A stretch of 13,824 nt of DNA from a bacterium (GCA_021784535.1 JAJYHW010000047.1:1-13824); one strand, 5' to 3'; positions 1-6,420 are shown, numbered from the stretch's first letter. Numbers and translations: made by a program. The notes: generated by a model from the sequence alone, not told the origin.

Positions 1-905
1 ATGCCATTCACATAGCCGACTTCTTTGATCATCTCAAGGTCATAGTGCGTTCTTTGAGTAAGACGTTGTGCTTCAAGAAGTTTATTTTGATCCCGCAATT
101 CTTTGACTCGGATTTCCAGATCTTTATTGATTGCTTCAAACGCGTCGTGATATCCCCGCGGATCGGTCATGTAATGTTTGGCAGGATAAATAATTGTTGC
201 GTCAAGCGGTCGTATCATTTCACCGGTAAGCGGGTCAAATTCATACATATTGGTTACAATATCAGTTACCTCAATACGGATTCCATAATCAATATATGCA
301 GGAAATAGATCGATATTTCCACCCCTGACTCGGAAGGTGCCACGCCTGAATTCATAATCATTGCGCTCATATTGCAGATCTGTCAGCCTGATCAGAATAT
401 CTTTTTGACTTACTTTGACGCCCCTTTTTAATTCAAGGACAAATTTCCCATACTCAACAGGGGAGCCTAGGTTATAAATACAGGAAACGGAAGCCACGAC
501 GATAACGTCTTTGCGGGTTAACAGATTGGTCGTTGCGGCAAGGCGGAGCTTGTCAATCTCTTCGTTGATTTCAGATTCTTTTTCGATGTATGTATCTGTT
601 TGCGGAACATACGCTTCCGGTTGATAATAATCATAATAGGAAACAAAATACGAGACAGCGTTGTCCGGGAAAAAATCTCTGAATTCCTGATAAAGCTGTC
701 CAGCAAGTGTTTTGTTATGCGAGATAACAAGCGTTGGTTTCTGGATATTCTGGATCACATTAGCCATGGTGAAAGTTTTACCGCTACCCGTAACGCCAAG
801 GAGGACTTGGTGTTTGATGTCAAGTTTCAGATTTTCTGTCAATTGTTTAATTGCTTGCGGTTGATCACCTGTCGGCTGAAATTGCGATTTGAGATGAAAT
901 TTCAT
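1..905 (-). CDS. uvrB: UvrABC excinuclease subunit B, N-terminal part (cut by window start)
   Basis: UvrB is the damage-verifying helicase-like subunit of nucleotide excision repair: UvrA loads it on DNA and it then recruits UvrC for incision. The visible 301 residues begin MKFHLKSQFQPTGDQPQAI, which contains the family's Q-motif. The Walker A motif GVTGSGKT lies at residues 37-44. The aromatic beta-hairpin that inserts between the DNA strands (YYDYYQPEAY) follows at about 90-99, and the acidic KESEINEEIDKLR helix after it. The C-terminal helicase half and the UvrC-binding tail lie outside the window. The start is fixed by family alignment and by a -10 box 6 nt upstream. It is downstream of ribE-ribH on the same strand but has its own promoter in the 52-nt gap. 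No operator like the lexA palindrome is visible upstream, so SOS control is not supported here. Identity is near certain. Confidence 0.97.
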   Translation of the reverse strand, partial: MKFHLKSQFQPTGDQPQAIKQLTENLKLDIKHQVLLGVTGSGKTFTMANVIQNIQKPTLVISHNKTLAGQLYQEFRDFFPDNAVSYFVSYYDYYQPEAYVPQTDTYIEKESEINEEIDKLRLAATTNLLTRKDVIVVASVSCIYNLGSPVEYGKFVLELKRGVKVSQKDILIRLTDLQYERNDYEFRRGTFRVRGGNIDLFPAYIDYGIRIEVTDIVTNMYEFDPLTGEMIRPLDATIIYPAKHYMTDPRGYHDAFEAINKDLEIRVKELRDQNKLLEAQRLTQRTHYDLEMIKEVGYVNG

Positions 906-920
906 AGATGCATTGTAGCA
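906..920 (-). promoter_or_regulatory. uvrB promoter, extended -10, leaderless geometry
   Basis: Reading the minus strand, TGC (920-918) is followed by TACAAT (917-912), an extended -10 element. Only 6 nt separate it from the uvrB ATG, so initiation at the usual 7 nt would place +1 on the A of the ATG. I see no convincing -35 hexamer. There is no room for a ribosome binding site. Confidence 0.68.
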
Positions 921-957
921 CAAGATAGGAATTAGAGTTTAAAACGAGGAGTCGGTT

Positions 958-1440
958 TTATGTTGCTATTTTTTTAAGTGACTGGAGGGTTTGCAAAACT
1001 GCATTTGCTGCTTCGATGCCTTTGTTCATCCCGTTTTTCCCCGCTCGTACCTCTGCATGGTTTTTATCATACACAGCAAGAACTTCAAAACCCACAGGAA
1101 TTCTATAATCAAGAGCTGTTTGCATTAGTGCTCGGGCTACTTCATTGGCAATCATATCAAAATGATATGTTTCACCTTTGACAATCACGCCAAAAGCTAT
1201 AATTGCATCAAATTTCTTTGATTCAGCTGCTGTCTGCACTAGAAGCGGGACTTCCCAGGAGCCGGGAGCAGTAAATGTTTTAATATTGGATTTATTCAGC
1301 CCAGAAGCAAGAAGTGTCTTTTTTGCATACGCTTCGAGATTATCAATGAGTTCGGTATGATAATTTGTGCGGATAATCGCGATTTTAAGATTTTTGGTAA
1401 ACGATGTGTCAAAAGTTTGGGTTGCTTGTTTTTTCAGCAT
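958..1440 (-). CDS. ribH: 6,7-dimethyl-8-ribityllumazine synthase
   Basis: This enzyme condenses 5-amino-6-ribitylaminouracil with 3,4-dihydroxy-2-butanone 4-phosphate to give lumazine, the penultimate step of riboflavin synthesis, usually in a cytosolic pentamer or icosahedral shell. Its 160 aa are of normal length. Visible family motifs are PGSWEVP (residues 59-65, usual PGSFEIP), GVIVKGETYHFD (84-95, with the active-site His at about 93), ANEVARAL, and the C-terminal RAGKNGMNKGIEAA (132-145), which carries the phosphate-contacting Arg and Lys. It lies 10 nt downstream of ribE and is probably co-transcribed with it. I see no Shine-Dalgarno sequence before the ATG. The upstream pathway genes (ribBA, ribD) are not in the window. 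Confidence 0.95.
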   Translation of the reverse strand: MLKKQATQTFDTSFTKNLKIAIIRTNYHTELIDNLEAYAKKTLLASGLNKSNIKTFTAPGSWEVPLLVQTAAESKKFDAIIAFGVIVKGETYHFDMIANEVARALMQTALDYRIPVGFEVLAVYDKNHAEVRAGKNGMNKGIEAANAVLQTLQSLKKIAT

Positions 1441-1450
1441 ACTATTTATG

Positions 1451-2032
1451 TCATTTATTCTTGATTAATTTTTCAATATATTTTGCCAACACATCAACTT
1501 CAAGGTTGACATAATCTCCCACTTTGGCAGCATGCAGCATGGTGTGCTTCCAGGTATGGGGAATAATGCCGACAGTAAATTTGTCATCAGTAATCGAAAT
1601 AACAGTGAGAGAAATGCCGTTTATGCTGACAGAGCCTTTTTCAATGATATATTTACTTAATAATGTTGGAATCGAAAAGGTAAAAATGCAGCTATTATCC
1701 TCTTTTTTAAGAGCAATTATTTTTCCCACCGCATCTACGTGTCCCTGGACGATGTGTCCTGAAAGCAGTGTTGCAGCTGTTGCAGGTAATTCCAAGTTTA
1801 CTTCGCAGCCTTTTTCTAAATAGTGAATATTGGATTTCCTTGCAGTCTCAGGCATAAAATTGATACTGAACGAATCTTTATTTTTAGTAATCACCGTCAG
1901 ACAAATGCCATCAACTGCGATACTTGTGCCATTGGAAAGATGTCCCAAAAGCTCTTTGTCAGTAGTGATTGTAAGGAGAGAATCTGTTTTCTTTTTGACT
2001 GCTCCAAGATGTGTGATAATACCGGTGAACAT
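1451..2032 (-). CDS. ribE: riboflavin synthase, alpha chain
   Basis: Riboflavin synthase dismutates two 6,7-dimethyl-8-ribityllumazine molecules into riboflavin plus the pyrimidine that RibH reuses. The 193-aa protein shows the expected tandem lumazine-binding barrels. The first starts MFTGIITHLG and contains DGICLTVI (41-48). The second starts near SGHIVQGHVDAVGKI (91-105) and repeats the motif as NGISLTVIS (138-146). The family C-terminal signature VNLEVDVLAKYIEK (175-188) is present. It is the first gene of a minus-strand ribE-ribH unit, divergent from lexA, and ends with TGA. The -10 box sits 9 nt from the ATG, leaving a leader of only 2-3 nt. Some genomes call this gene ribC. Confidence 0.96.
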   Translation of the reverse strand: MFTGIITHLGAVKKKTDSLLTITTDKELLGHLSNGTSIAVDGICLTVITKNKDSFSINFMPETARKSNIHYLEKGCEVNLELPATAATLLSGHIVQGHVDAVGKIIALKKEDNSCIFTFSIPTLLSKYIIEKGSVSINGISLTVISITDDKFTVGIIPHTWKHTMLHAAKVGDYVNLEVDVLAKYIEKLIKNK

Positions 2033-2041
2033 GATGAATTA

Positions 2042-2050
2042 ATTATACCA
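2042..2050 (-). promoter_or_regulatory. ribE promoter, extended -10
   Basis: On the minus strand TGG (2050-2048) precedes a perfect TATAAT (2047-2042), giving an extended -10. Nine nt separate it from the ribE ATG, predicting a leader of 2-3 nt. No good -35 hexamer is seen; the upstream DNA is T-rich. Confidence 0.68.
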
Positions 2051-2115
2051 CGAAAAAAAATCGCTCAAAAAGTAAAAAAAGTCGGGTTTGATATCTTATG
2101 ACACAGTCTGCGTTA

Positions 2116-2145
2116 TTGACAAAAATATACGAAATGTCGTATATT
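2116..2145 (+). promoter_or_regulatory. lexA promoter
   Basis: A consensus -35 TTGACA lies at 2116-2121 and a -10 TATATT at 2140-2145, with an 18-nt spacer. A 28-bp palindrome covers the spacer and the -10, as expected for autorepression. The predicted +1 is near 2152, giving a leader of about 43 nt, unlike the leaderless geometry of the neighbouring genes. Confidence 0.7.
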
Positions 2146-2148
2146 TTT
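2121..2148. promoter_or_regulatory. putative LexA operator (SOS box)
   Basis: A perfect inverted repeat has 12-bp arms, AAAAATATACGA (2121-2132) and its exact complement (2137-2148), around the 4-nt centre AATG. The core reads TACGA-N4-TCGTA, which has the half-site spacing of the Gram-positive SOS box (CGAAC-N4-GTTCG) with different bases. It overlaps the lexA spacer and -10, so a bound dimer would block transcription. Operator assignment is an inference from position and symmetry. I saw no second copy in this window. Confidence 0.75.
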
Positions 2149-2156
2149 TAGTAAGC

Positions 2157-2184
2157 TTTGGCAATTATATTTACTAATTCCAAG
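2157..2184 (+). other. hairpin in the lexA leader
   Basis: TTGG (2158-2161) pairs with CCAA (2180-2183), and AATTA (2163-2167) pairs with TAATT (2175-2179). This gives a 9-bp stem with one bulged C (2162) and a 7-nt loop, extended by a T-G wobble (2157:2184). It ends 10 nt before the lexA ATG. The stem is AT-rich and may be weak; no T-run follows, so it is not a terminator. Alternatively it could act as DNA, as a second dyad. Confidence 0.35.
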
Positions 2185-2194
2185 AAACCTGTCT

Positions 2195-2821
2195 ATGCCT
2201 GGAGTATTATATAAAAAGGAAAGAGAAATACTGGAATTCCTCGTACAGTTTCAGAATAAACATGGCTATTCGCCAACGCTGCGGGAAATAGCAAATGCTA
2301 CCAATCATCGAAGTGTCTCAACAATTCATGTTATTTTACGAAATCTCGTTGACAAAGACTACCTGCAAAAAGTTGACGGGAACGCGCGTGTTTTACGCAT
2401 TAAAGACGAGAGTATTGTCTCGACTTTTATGGGCGTTCAGCCATCAGTTGAGTTACCGCTTATGGGGTATATCGCTGCAGGAAGACCGCTTGAACCGCAT
2501 GTTGATCCGAACGCGACGTTTCAGGTGTCTGCTTCCATGCTTTCGGGAGCTAAGACATCGTATGTATTGCAGGTAAAAGGTGAGTCGATGATTGAGGACG
2601 GTATTTTTGACGGTGATTATGTGGTGATTGAGAAAGTGAATGTCGCGAATAATGGGGAAATTGTTGTCGCACTTGTTGATGATAATCTCGCGACACTGAA
2701 GCGTTTTTATAAAGAAGGCGGCAAAGTTGTACTCAAACCGGCAAACGCTTCGATGGAACCGATTTATCCAAATACGATTAAGATCCAGGGTAGAGTAGTC
2801 GGATTGGTTCGTAAATATTAG
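2195..2821 (+). CDS. lexA: SOS-response repressor and autoprotease LexA
   Basis: LexA represses DNA-damage genes and cleaves itself when stimulated by RecA filaments. The 208-aa protein has an N-terminal winged helix-turn-helix (about residues 7-68; the SPTLREIA helix and RSVSTIHVILRNL recognition region are visible) and a C-terminal S24 protease domain. The cleavage bond is A95-G96 in GYIAAGRPLE. The catalytic Ser is S131 in KGESMIEDGIFDGD, and the general-base Lys is K169 in LATLKRF, at nearly the usual spacing. The gene is divergent from ribE and lies behind a promoter overlapped by a perfect palindrome, consistent with autorepression. No strong Shine-Dalgarno is seen before the ATG at 2195. 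All catalytic residues are present, so it should be functional. Confidence 0.97.
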   Translation: MPGVLYKKEREILEFLVQFQNKHGYSPTLREIANATNHRSVSTIHVILRNLVDKDYLQKVDGNARVLRIKDESIVSTFMGVQPSVELPLMGYIAAGRPLEPHVDPNATFQVSASMLSGAKTSYVLQVKGESMIEDGIFDGDYVVIEKVNVANNGEIVVALVDDNLATLKRFYKEGGKVVLKPANASMEPIYPNTIKIQGRVVGLVRKY

Positions 2822-2835
2822 TTTAATTCTCATTC

Positions 2836-2844
2836 TGTTATAAT
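2836..2844 (+). promoter_or_regulatory. rsmI promoter, extended -10, leaderless geometry
   Basis: TGT (2836-2838) followed by a perfect TATAAT (2839-2844) forms an extended -10 in the 29-nt gap after lexA. Six nt separate it from the rsmI ATG, so +1 is predicted at the A of the start codon. No clear -35 is visible. rsmI may also be reached by read-through from lexA. Confidence 0.72.
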
Positions 2845-2850
2845 CTTCTC

Positions 2851-3558
2851 ATGGGAATTTTATATTTAGTACCAACGCCGATTGGCAATCTTGCTGATAT
2901 CACGCTTCGCGGTTTGCGAACTCTTTTTGAAGTGGACGTAATTGCCTGTGAAGATACGCGGAGAACAGGTTCACTGCTTGAAAAACTGCTTACTGAATTT
3001 TCTCCAAATCCTGAGGATAAAAGAAAGCCAAAATTACTTTCGTATTATGACCAGATTGAATTGCGGCGGATTCCTGAAATTATTAGCCTGCTTCAATTAG
3101 GGAAAAACGTAGCGCTTGTATCTGATGCAGGAACACCTGCCATTTCAGATCCTGGATTTAAATTAGTTCGCGCATGCATTGCAGAAGGACTATCCGTTAT
3201 ATCTTTGCCGGGTGCGTCATCGATTTTGACAGCATTGACAGTATCAGGTTTGCCGACCGATAAATTTCTTTTTGTTGGTTATCCACCTCACAAGCCCGGA
3301 CACCGCGTTTCTTTTTTTGAAGATCTGAAAGTAAGTTTGGAAAAAGTCAAATCAACAGTAATTTTATTTGAAGCGCCGCACAAATTGATGACAAGTTTGA
3401 AAGATTTACAACATGTTTTTGGCGACATTGATATTGTCGTTTGTCGTGAATTGACTAAGATGTATGAAGAGGTGAGAAGAGAAAAAATTTCAGAAAGCCT
3501 CATGCATTTTAAGAAAACCCCTCCCAAAGGAGAATTCGTAATTCTATTTCATCAATAA
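2851..3558 (+). CDS. rsmI: 16S rRNA (cytidine-1402-2'-O)-methyltransferase
   Basis: RsmI uses S-adenosylmethionine to 2'-O-methylate C1402 in the decoding centre of 16S rRNA. The 235-aa protein shows the tetrapyrrole-methylase-type fold markers in order: LVPTPIGNLADITLRG (about 5-20), ACEDTRRTG (32-40), LVSDAGTPAISDPG, LPGASSILTALTVSGLP, FVGYPP, and the C-terminal CRELTKMYEEV followed by PPKGEFVILF. It ends soon after that last motif, so it lacks the C-terminal extension of longer homologues such as the 286-aa E. coli protein. The start is set by the family N-terminus and by the -10 box 6 nt upstream. It follows lexA on the same strand. Confidence 0.95.
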   Translation: MGILYLVPTPIGNLADITLRGLRTLFEVDVIACEDTRRTGSLLEKLLTEFSPNPEDKRKPKLLSYYDQIELRRIPEIISLLQLGKNVALVSDAGTPAISDPGFKLVRACIAEGLSVISLPGASSILTALTVSGLPTDKFLFVGYPPHKPGHRVSFFEDLKVSLEKVKSTVILFEAPHKLMTSLKDLQHVFGDIDIVVCRELTKMYEEVRREKISESLMHFKKTPPKGEFVILFHQ

Positions 3559-3629
3559 TCTCCCGAGACTCAAACTTATTTACTTCGGAGGTTACATAGT
3601 AAAGCAATATTGTGCAACCTGTTATATAA

Positions 3630-4091
3630 GTGTGTGTATTTGCAGTATTATTGGCGTATGTGTTATTCTGGATGTGTTGCATGAATCATAATCCTTTTAT
3701 TGTAATTCCGATTATCGGATATATTGGTCTATGGATATTCGCCAGTCCATTGTTTGTTATGTATTTTAAGCTATTTCATGTAGCTATGGATTTAAAACAT
3801 ACAGTGCGTATGATTAAACAGCTACCTGCAATACTTGCAATAGCGACAGTACCAGTATGTAGCTTCGTATCCTTCTTCGTTACGACAAAGGTAATAGAGC
3901 ATACACTGCATACGCTGCTTACTTTTACGCAGGCAGTACAGGTTGGGATTGTCTCCCTAGTTGTTACAATTGTCCTCGACGTACTGATTACCGTTTTAGG
4001 TGAAAAAATAGATATCCGGAAGTACCCACTTAATCTTATGTATTTATTTGCATACTTAGTAATTATTCCTGCTGTGATAATAGGACGATAA
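3630..4091 (+). CDS. multi-pass membrane protein of unknown function
   Basis: I do not recognise this family. The 153-aa reading is very hydrophobic, with about four to five predicted membrane spans: residues about 1-17, 22-45, 68-90, 103-123 and 133-151. Short basic loops such as KHTVRMIK (about 56-63) and EKIDIRKYP (125-133) suggest inner-membrane topology. The start is uncertain. GTG at 3630 gives the longest reading, but a TGT plus TATATA element (3620-3628) would place transcription start after that GTG, favouring ATG at 3672 or 3681. It follows rsmI by 71 nt and converges on the phosphoglycerate mutase gene with only 5 nt between stop codons. Coding status is likely from length and hydrophobic pattern; function is open. 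Confidence 0.7.
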   Translation: MCVFAVLLAYVLFWMCCMNHNPFIVIPIIGYIGLWIFASPLFVMYFKLFHVAMDLKHTVRMIKQLPAILAIATVPVCSFVSFFVTTKVIEHTLHTLLTFTQAVQVGIVSLVVTIVLDVLITVLGEKIDIRKYPLNLMYLFAYLVIIPAVIIGR

Positions 4092-4096
4092 GCAAT

Positions 4097-4723
4097 TTAC
4101 ACCGTCAGTTCGTGGTGGTTGCGGATTTCTTTGCTGTTTATCTCTCCCGTTGTATTAATTTCGTAAATGTATATTTCTCCGGGTGCGATTTCTACTTTGT
4201 CGATTTGGTCATCCGGGATCTCTTCCAAATATTTGATAATCGCGCGGAGCGAGTTGCCCGATCCGGAAATAAGAACATTTTTTCCGGCTTCCAATGCAGG
4301 AAGAATAGTTGATTCATAATAAGGAATTTCCCGTTCAGAGACTTGTTTTAACGATTCTCCATTGGGAACCGGATAATCCCAGCTTCGTCGAAGCTTGAGA
4401 AATTCTTTGTCGCCAAGTTTCTTTTTTATTTCCCATTTGTTTTTGCCGGTAAAATCACCGTAATCCCGTTCTTTCAGTGCGTTGGTTTCGATAATTTTTA
4501 CATGGTGCTGTCGGAGCGTGTCAAGGATAATTTTAAGAGTTTTTTTATGCCGGATAAGCTCAGAAGTATATGCCTGGATAAACGTGATCTTTTTGAGATG
4601 CTCACCGGCAATTCTCGCATCTTCTTTGCCTTTTTCAGTTAATTCAGGATCATCCCATCCTGCCCAGATGCCTTTTTCATTATAGGTTGATGTGCCGTGA
4701 CGAACGAGTACTAAGTAAGCCAT
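4097..4723 (-). CDS. gpmA: 2,3-bisphosphoglycerate-dependent phosphoglycerate mutase, second active-site His replaced
   Basis: The family interconverts 3- and 2-phosphoglycerate in glycolysis through a phospho-His. The 208-aa protein begins with the phospho-acceptor motif LVRHGTS (His9). It also has GWDDPELTEKG, the Arg of YTSELIRH (R58), LKERDYGDFTG (Glu85, the acid/base residue), LRRSWD (R112/R113) and the substrate loop VPNGESL. The usual AHGNSLRA motif carrying the second catalytic His reads SGSGNSLRA here: Ser155 replaces His. The DNA at this point (codons GGA TCG GGC AAC) is unambiguous. Fold and family are secure; full mutase activity is in doubt, and a changed phosphatase-type role is possible. 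The start is supported by a strong promoter 5 nt upstream, giving a leaderless message. Confidence 0.88.
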   Translation of the reverse strand: MAYLVLVRHGTSTYNEKGIWAGWDDPELTEKGKEDARIAGEHLKKITFIQAYTSELIRHKKTLKIILDTLRQHHVKIIETNALKERDYGDFTGKNKWEIKKKLGDKEFLKLRRSWDYPVPNGESLKQVSEREIPYYESTILPALEAGKNVLISGSGNSLRAIIKYLEEIPDDQIDKVEIAPGEIYIYEINTTGEINSKEIRNHHELTV

Positions 4724-4728
4724 AAGGT

Positions 4729-4757
4729 AGTATAAAATATAATTGCAGAAGTGGCAA
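4729..4757 (-). promoter_or_regulatory. promoter of the phosphoglycerate mutase gene, leaderless geometry
   Basis: On the minus strand, TTGCCA (4757-4752) and TATACT (4734-4729) are separated by exactly 17 nt, a close sigma-70 match. Only 5 nt lie between the -10 and the ATG, so +1 falls at or next to the A of the start codon. No TGn element precedes the -10. Confidence 0.75.
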
Positions 4758-4767
4758 GAAGAGTTTG

Positions 4768-5190
4768 TTATAGTAGCTCATAGAGTGAGCCATTTTCTGG
4801 GTATTTGTAAAGGTTGATAGCAGCTAAATGCCCCGGTAATATATCTTGTGGGAGGGAAGATAATGAATGCCATTCCCATCCTTCACATTTTTCAGGCTCT
4901 GTAGTTTCAAGCGTACCAGAATAAGATGTGCAGAAATAAGCGAAGTGGATAAAATTGTATGATTCTTGTAGATCTCTTACTACTCCAATATACGTCAGTT
5001 GTTCCGCATCAAGCCCTGTTTCTTCCTTAAGCTCACGTTTGGCAGATTCAATGAGTGTCTCTTTTAATTCCAGTCTGCCGCCTGGCAAACCATAAAAACC
5101 TGCTTTATAGGCATTTTTGCGTTTACCAAGTAATATTTTTTGTTTCGTTTGATCTAATATGAGAGTTACTACTCAAATATGTTCAGCCAT
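4768..5190 (-). pseudogene. Nudix hydrolase, interrupted by TGA at codon 6
   Basis: Nudix enzymes hydrolyse nucleoside diphosphates linked to another moiety. The complete signature is present in GRLELKETLIESAKRELKEE plus TGL (Gx5Ex7REUxEExGU). Upstream of it, the same frame codes for a good Nudix N-terminus (VVTLILDQ, ILLGKRKNAYKAGFYGLPGG). The natural start is the ATG at 5190, which overlaps the preceding stop as TAATG and has a GGAGG 9 nt upstream. From it the frame reads MAEHI and then TGA (5175-5173) before continuing in frame to a normal TAA. No in-frame ATG or GTG follows the TGA; the first TTG (5088) would drop the N-terminal strands. This is either a nonsense pseudogene, a base-call error, or read-through. 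Substrate specificity cannot be read. Confidence 0.75.
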
Positions 5191-6386
5191 TAGTGAAATC
5201 CTCCGGAATAAATTTCTCCTTTTCCTCCATGAATAGTGATTACCCTGCCGTTTCTGAAAAATTTTGTTGCCTGCTTCACATTAACAATCGCAGGAATGCC
5301 ATACTGTTTCAATATAGCAACAATTTCAGAATGCCATTGATTTGCTTCAACAATAATACCTTGCGTTTTTTTGATATAGGGCAACTGATTTGCTTCCAAA
5401 TTCGCAACTACAAGCACATTATGCGTGTTTGCAGTTTGTAAATCAAGAGGCGAGTGAATAATATTGACTATTCCAGTTCCAATTTTTGCAGTTACTCCTT
5501 TGCCTCGAGCAATAGGAAGTTTGGATTTCTTTTCCGTTTTTGGCTGAAGCAGTTGGGTAAATGGCTTAATCTCTGTTATATAGACTTTGCCTTCATCAAC
5601 AGCCCACATAATTTCGTGAGGAAGATAGAGGTGTTCATCAACTTTTTTTGCTATTTCGCCTAATTCCAAAATCTCATCAAGAGTAAGTTTATAAAGATCT
5701 GGTTTATAATTCAGTATGCGGTCAAGTATCGTTAGTGTTTTTTTTGAAAGGATATAGGTATCTCCTTTATGTGGATGATGTGTCATGATAACAATTTTGT
5801 TTTTTTTGTGAGTTGAAGGATCAATTGTAAAGATAGTTCCATCTAAATCAGTATGTATTTCCCTTTGAATAATGATCTCAGCATTTGCTTGCAGATGATT
5901 ATGTCCACGCTGATGACGATGCCAAAGCGCGTTGCCAGTAAACATCTCACTCCATAAAAGGATTATCTGTTTATTCAATTCTTCTTCGGTTGTTGCGTGT
6001 ATTGTTTTGTGTTTTCGTCCGTGATTCCCTGTCTCAAATAAAGAAATACTTATCTCCTCAGCATCAAGCTCATCATAAAAGTCCAGAATTTCATTCACAA
6101 GTTCTTCCGGCAGTCGCGCGTTCTTAAACAATTGTCTGACATGATATTCTCCCTGCATGAGTGAATCAGAACGGTCAAATGCGATTGTCGAAAAAAGTTG
6201 TTCTATTTTTTTGTCAAGGTTATTTTCGCGTAGAAAATTTGTATACGCTTTTTGAGTAATGATAAAACCCGGCAGTATTGGCAGCTTTGCTTTTGTTAGT
6301 CCCGCAAGTTGCTTGCTATGCGCTCCTATCCATTCAGACTCCTGATCAATATCAGCAAACCATAGCACTTGAGGGACAGTACTCAT
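5190..6386 (-). CDS. half-length PEP-synthase/PPDK-like protein lacking the PEP-binding barrel
   Basis: PEP synthase and pyruvate phosphate dikinase pass phosphate from ATP to a swivelling His domain and then to pyruvate. This 398-aa protein has the ATP-grasp part (LAGLTKAKLPILPGFIIT at 28-45; GTIFTIDP at 173-180; LPHEIMWAVDEGKVYITEIKPFT at 255-277, split around the usual EW-D pattern). It then has a His domain in which WHSEIVAILKQYGIPAIVN (351-369) matches the SHAAIVARELGIPAVVG signature, so His352 is the likely phospho-site. It stops there, about half the length of PpsA. The usual VRSSATAEDL nucleotide-binding motif is unrecognisable (EISISLFETG), so ATP use is doubtful. I start at 6386 because a -10 box lies 6 nt upstream; a longer frame would cross the divergent HPt promoter. 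The interrupted Nudix gene overlaps its stop. Confidence 0.8.
   Translation of the reverse strand: MSTVPQVLWFADIDQESEWIGAHSKQLAGLTKAKLPILPGFIITQKAYTNFLRENNLDKKIEQLFSTIAFDRSDSLMQGEYHVRQLFKNARLPEELVNEILDFYDELDAEEISISLFETGNHGRKHKTIHATTEEELNKQIILLWSEMFTGNALWHRHQRGHNHLQANAEIIIQREIHTDLDGTIFTIDPSTHKKNKIVIMTHHPHKGDTYILSKKTLTILDRILNYKPDLYKLTLDEILELGEIAKKVDEHLYLPHEIMWAVDEGKVYITEIKPFTQLLQPKTEKKSKLPIARGKGVTAKIGTGIVNIIHSPLDLQTANTHNVLVVANLEANQLPYIKKTQGIIVEANQWHSEIVAILKQYGIPAIVNVKQATKFFRNGRVITIHGGKGEIYSGGFH
5200..5204 (-). promoter_or_regulatory. Shine-Dalgarno sequence of the Nudix gene
   Basis: GGAGG (minus strand, 5204-5200) lies 9 nt before the ATG at 5190, inside the last codons of the PEP-synthase-like gene. 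It is the clearest ribosome binding site in the window and supports 5190 as the ancestral Nudix start, although the same bases also encode a Gly-Gly pair. Confidence 0.55.
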
Positions 6387-6392
6387 ATCTCT

Positions 6393-6420
6393 ATTATAGT
6401 AGACTGTTTTACGTTGACAA
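6393..6420 (-). promoter_or_regulatory. promoter of the PEP-synthase-like gene, leaderless geometry
   Basis: On the minus strand, TTGTCA (6420-6415), a 16-nt spacer and a perfect TATAAT (6398-6393) are followed after 6 nt by the ATG at 6386. The predicted +1 is the A of the start codon. Its -35 overlaps the -35 of the divergent HPt promoter on the other strand. Confidence 0.78.

Noticed and set aside
894..905. A perfect 12-bp palindrome (ATGAAATTTCAT) at the uvrB start codon.
   Set aside because: It follows from the codons for MKFH; it lies inside the coding region with no matching site elsewhere, so an operator role is not supported.
600..935. Open frames opposite uvrB, ribH, ribE, lexA, pilB and the propeller prepilin gene.
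   Set aside because: All are antisense or shifted shadows of strong coding genes, with no recognisable protein features.
3566..3594. Imperfect inverted repeat after rsmI (CTCCCGAG and CTTCGGAG) as a possible terminator.
   Set aside because: The stem has a mismatch and a long loop, and no T-run follows.
5173..5175. Reassignment of UGA to glycine (as in Gracilibacteria/Absconditabacteria) to explain the Nudix in-frame TGA.
   Set aside because: ribE, pilB, the propeller prepilin gene and the PsbP-like gene all end in TGA at the expected family ends or at overlaps with the next gene.
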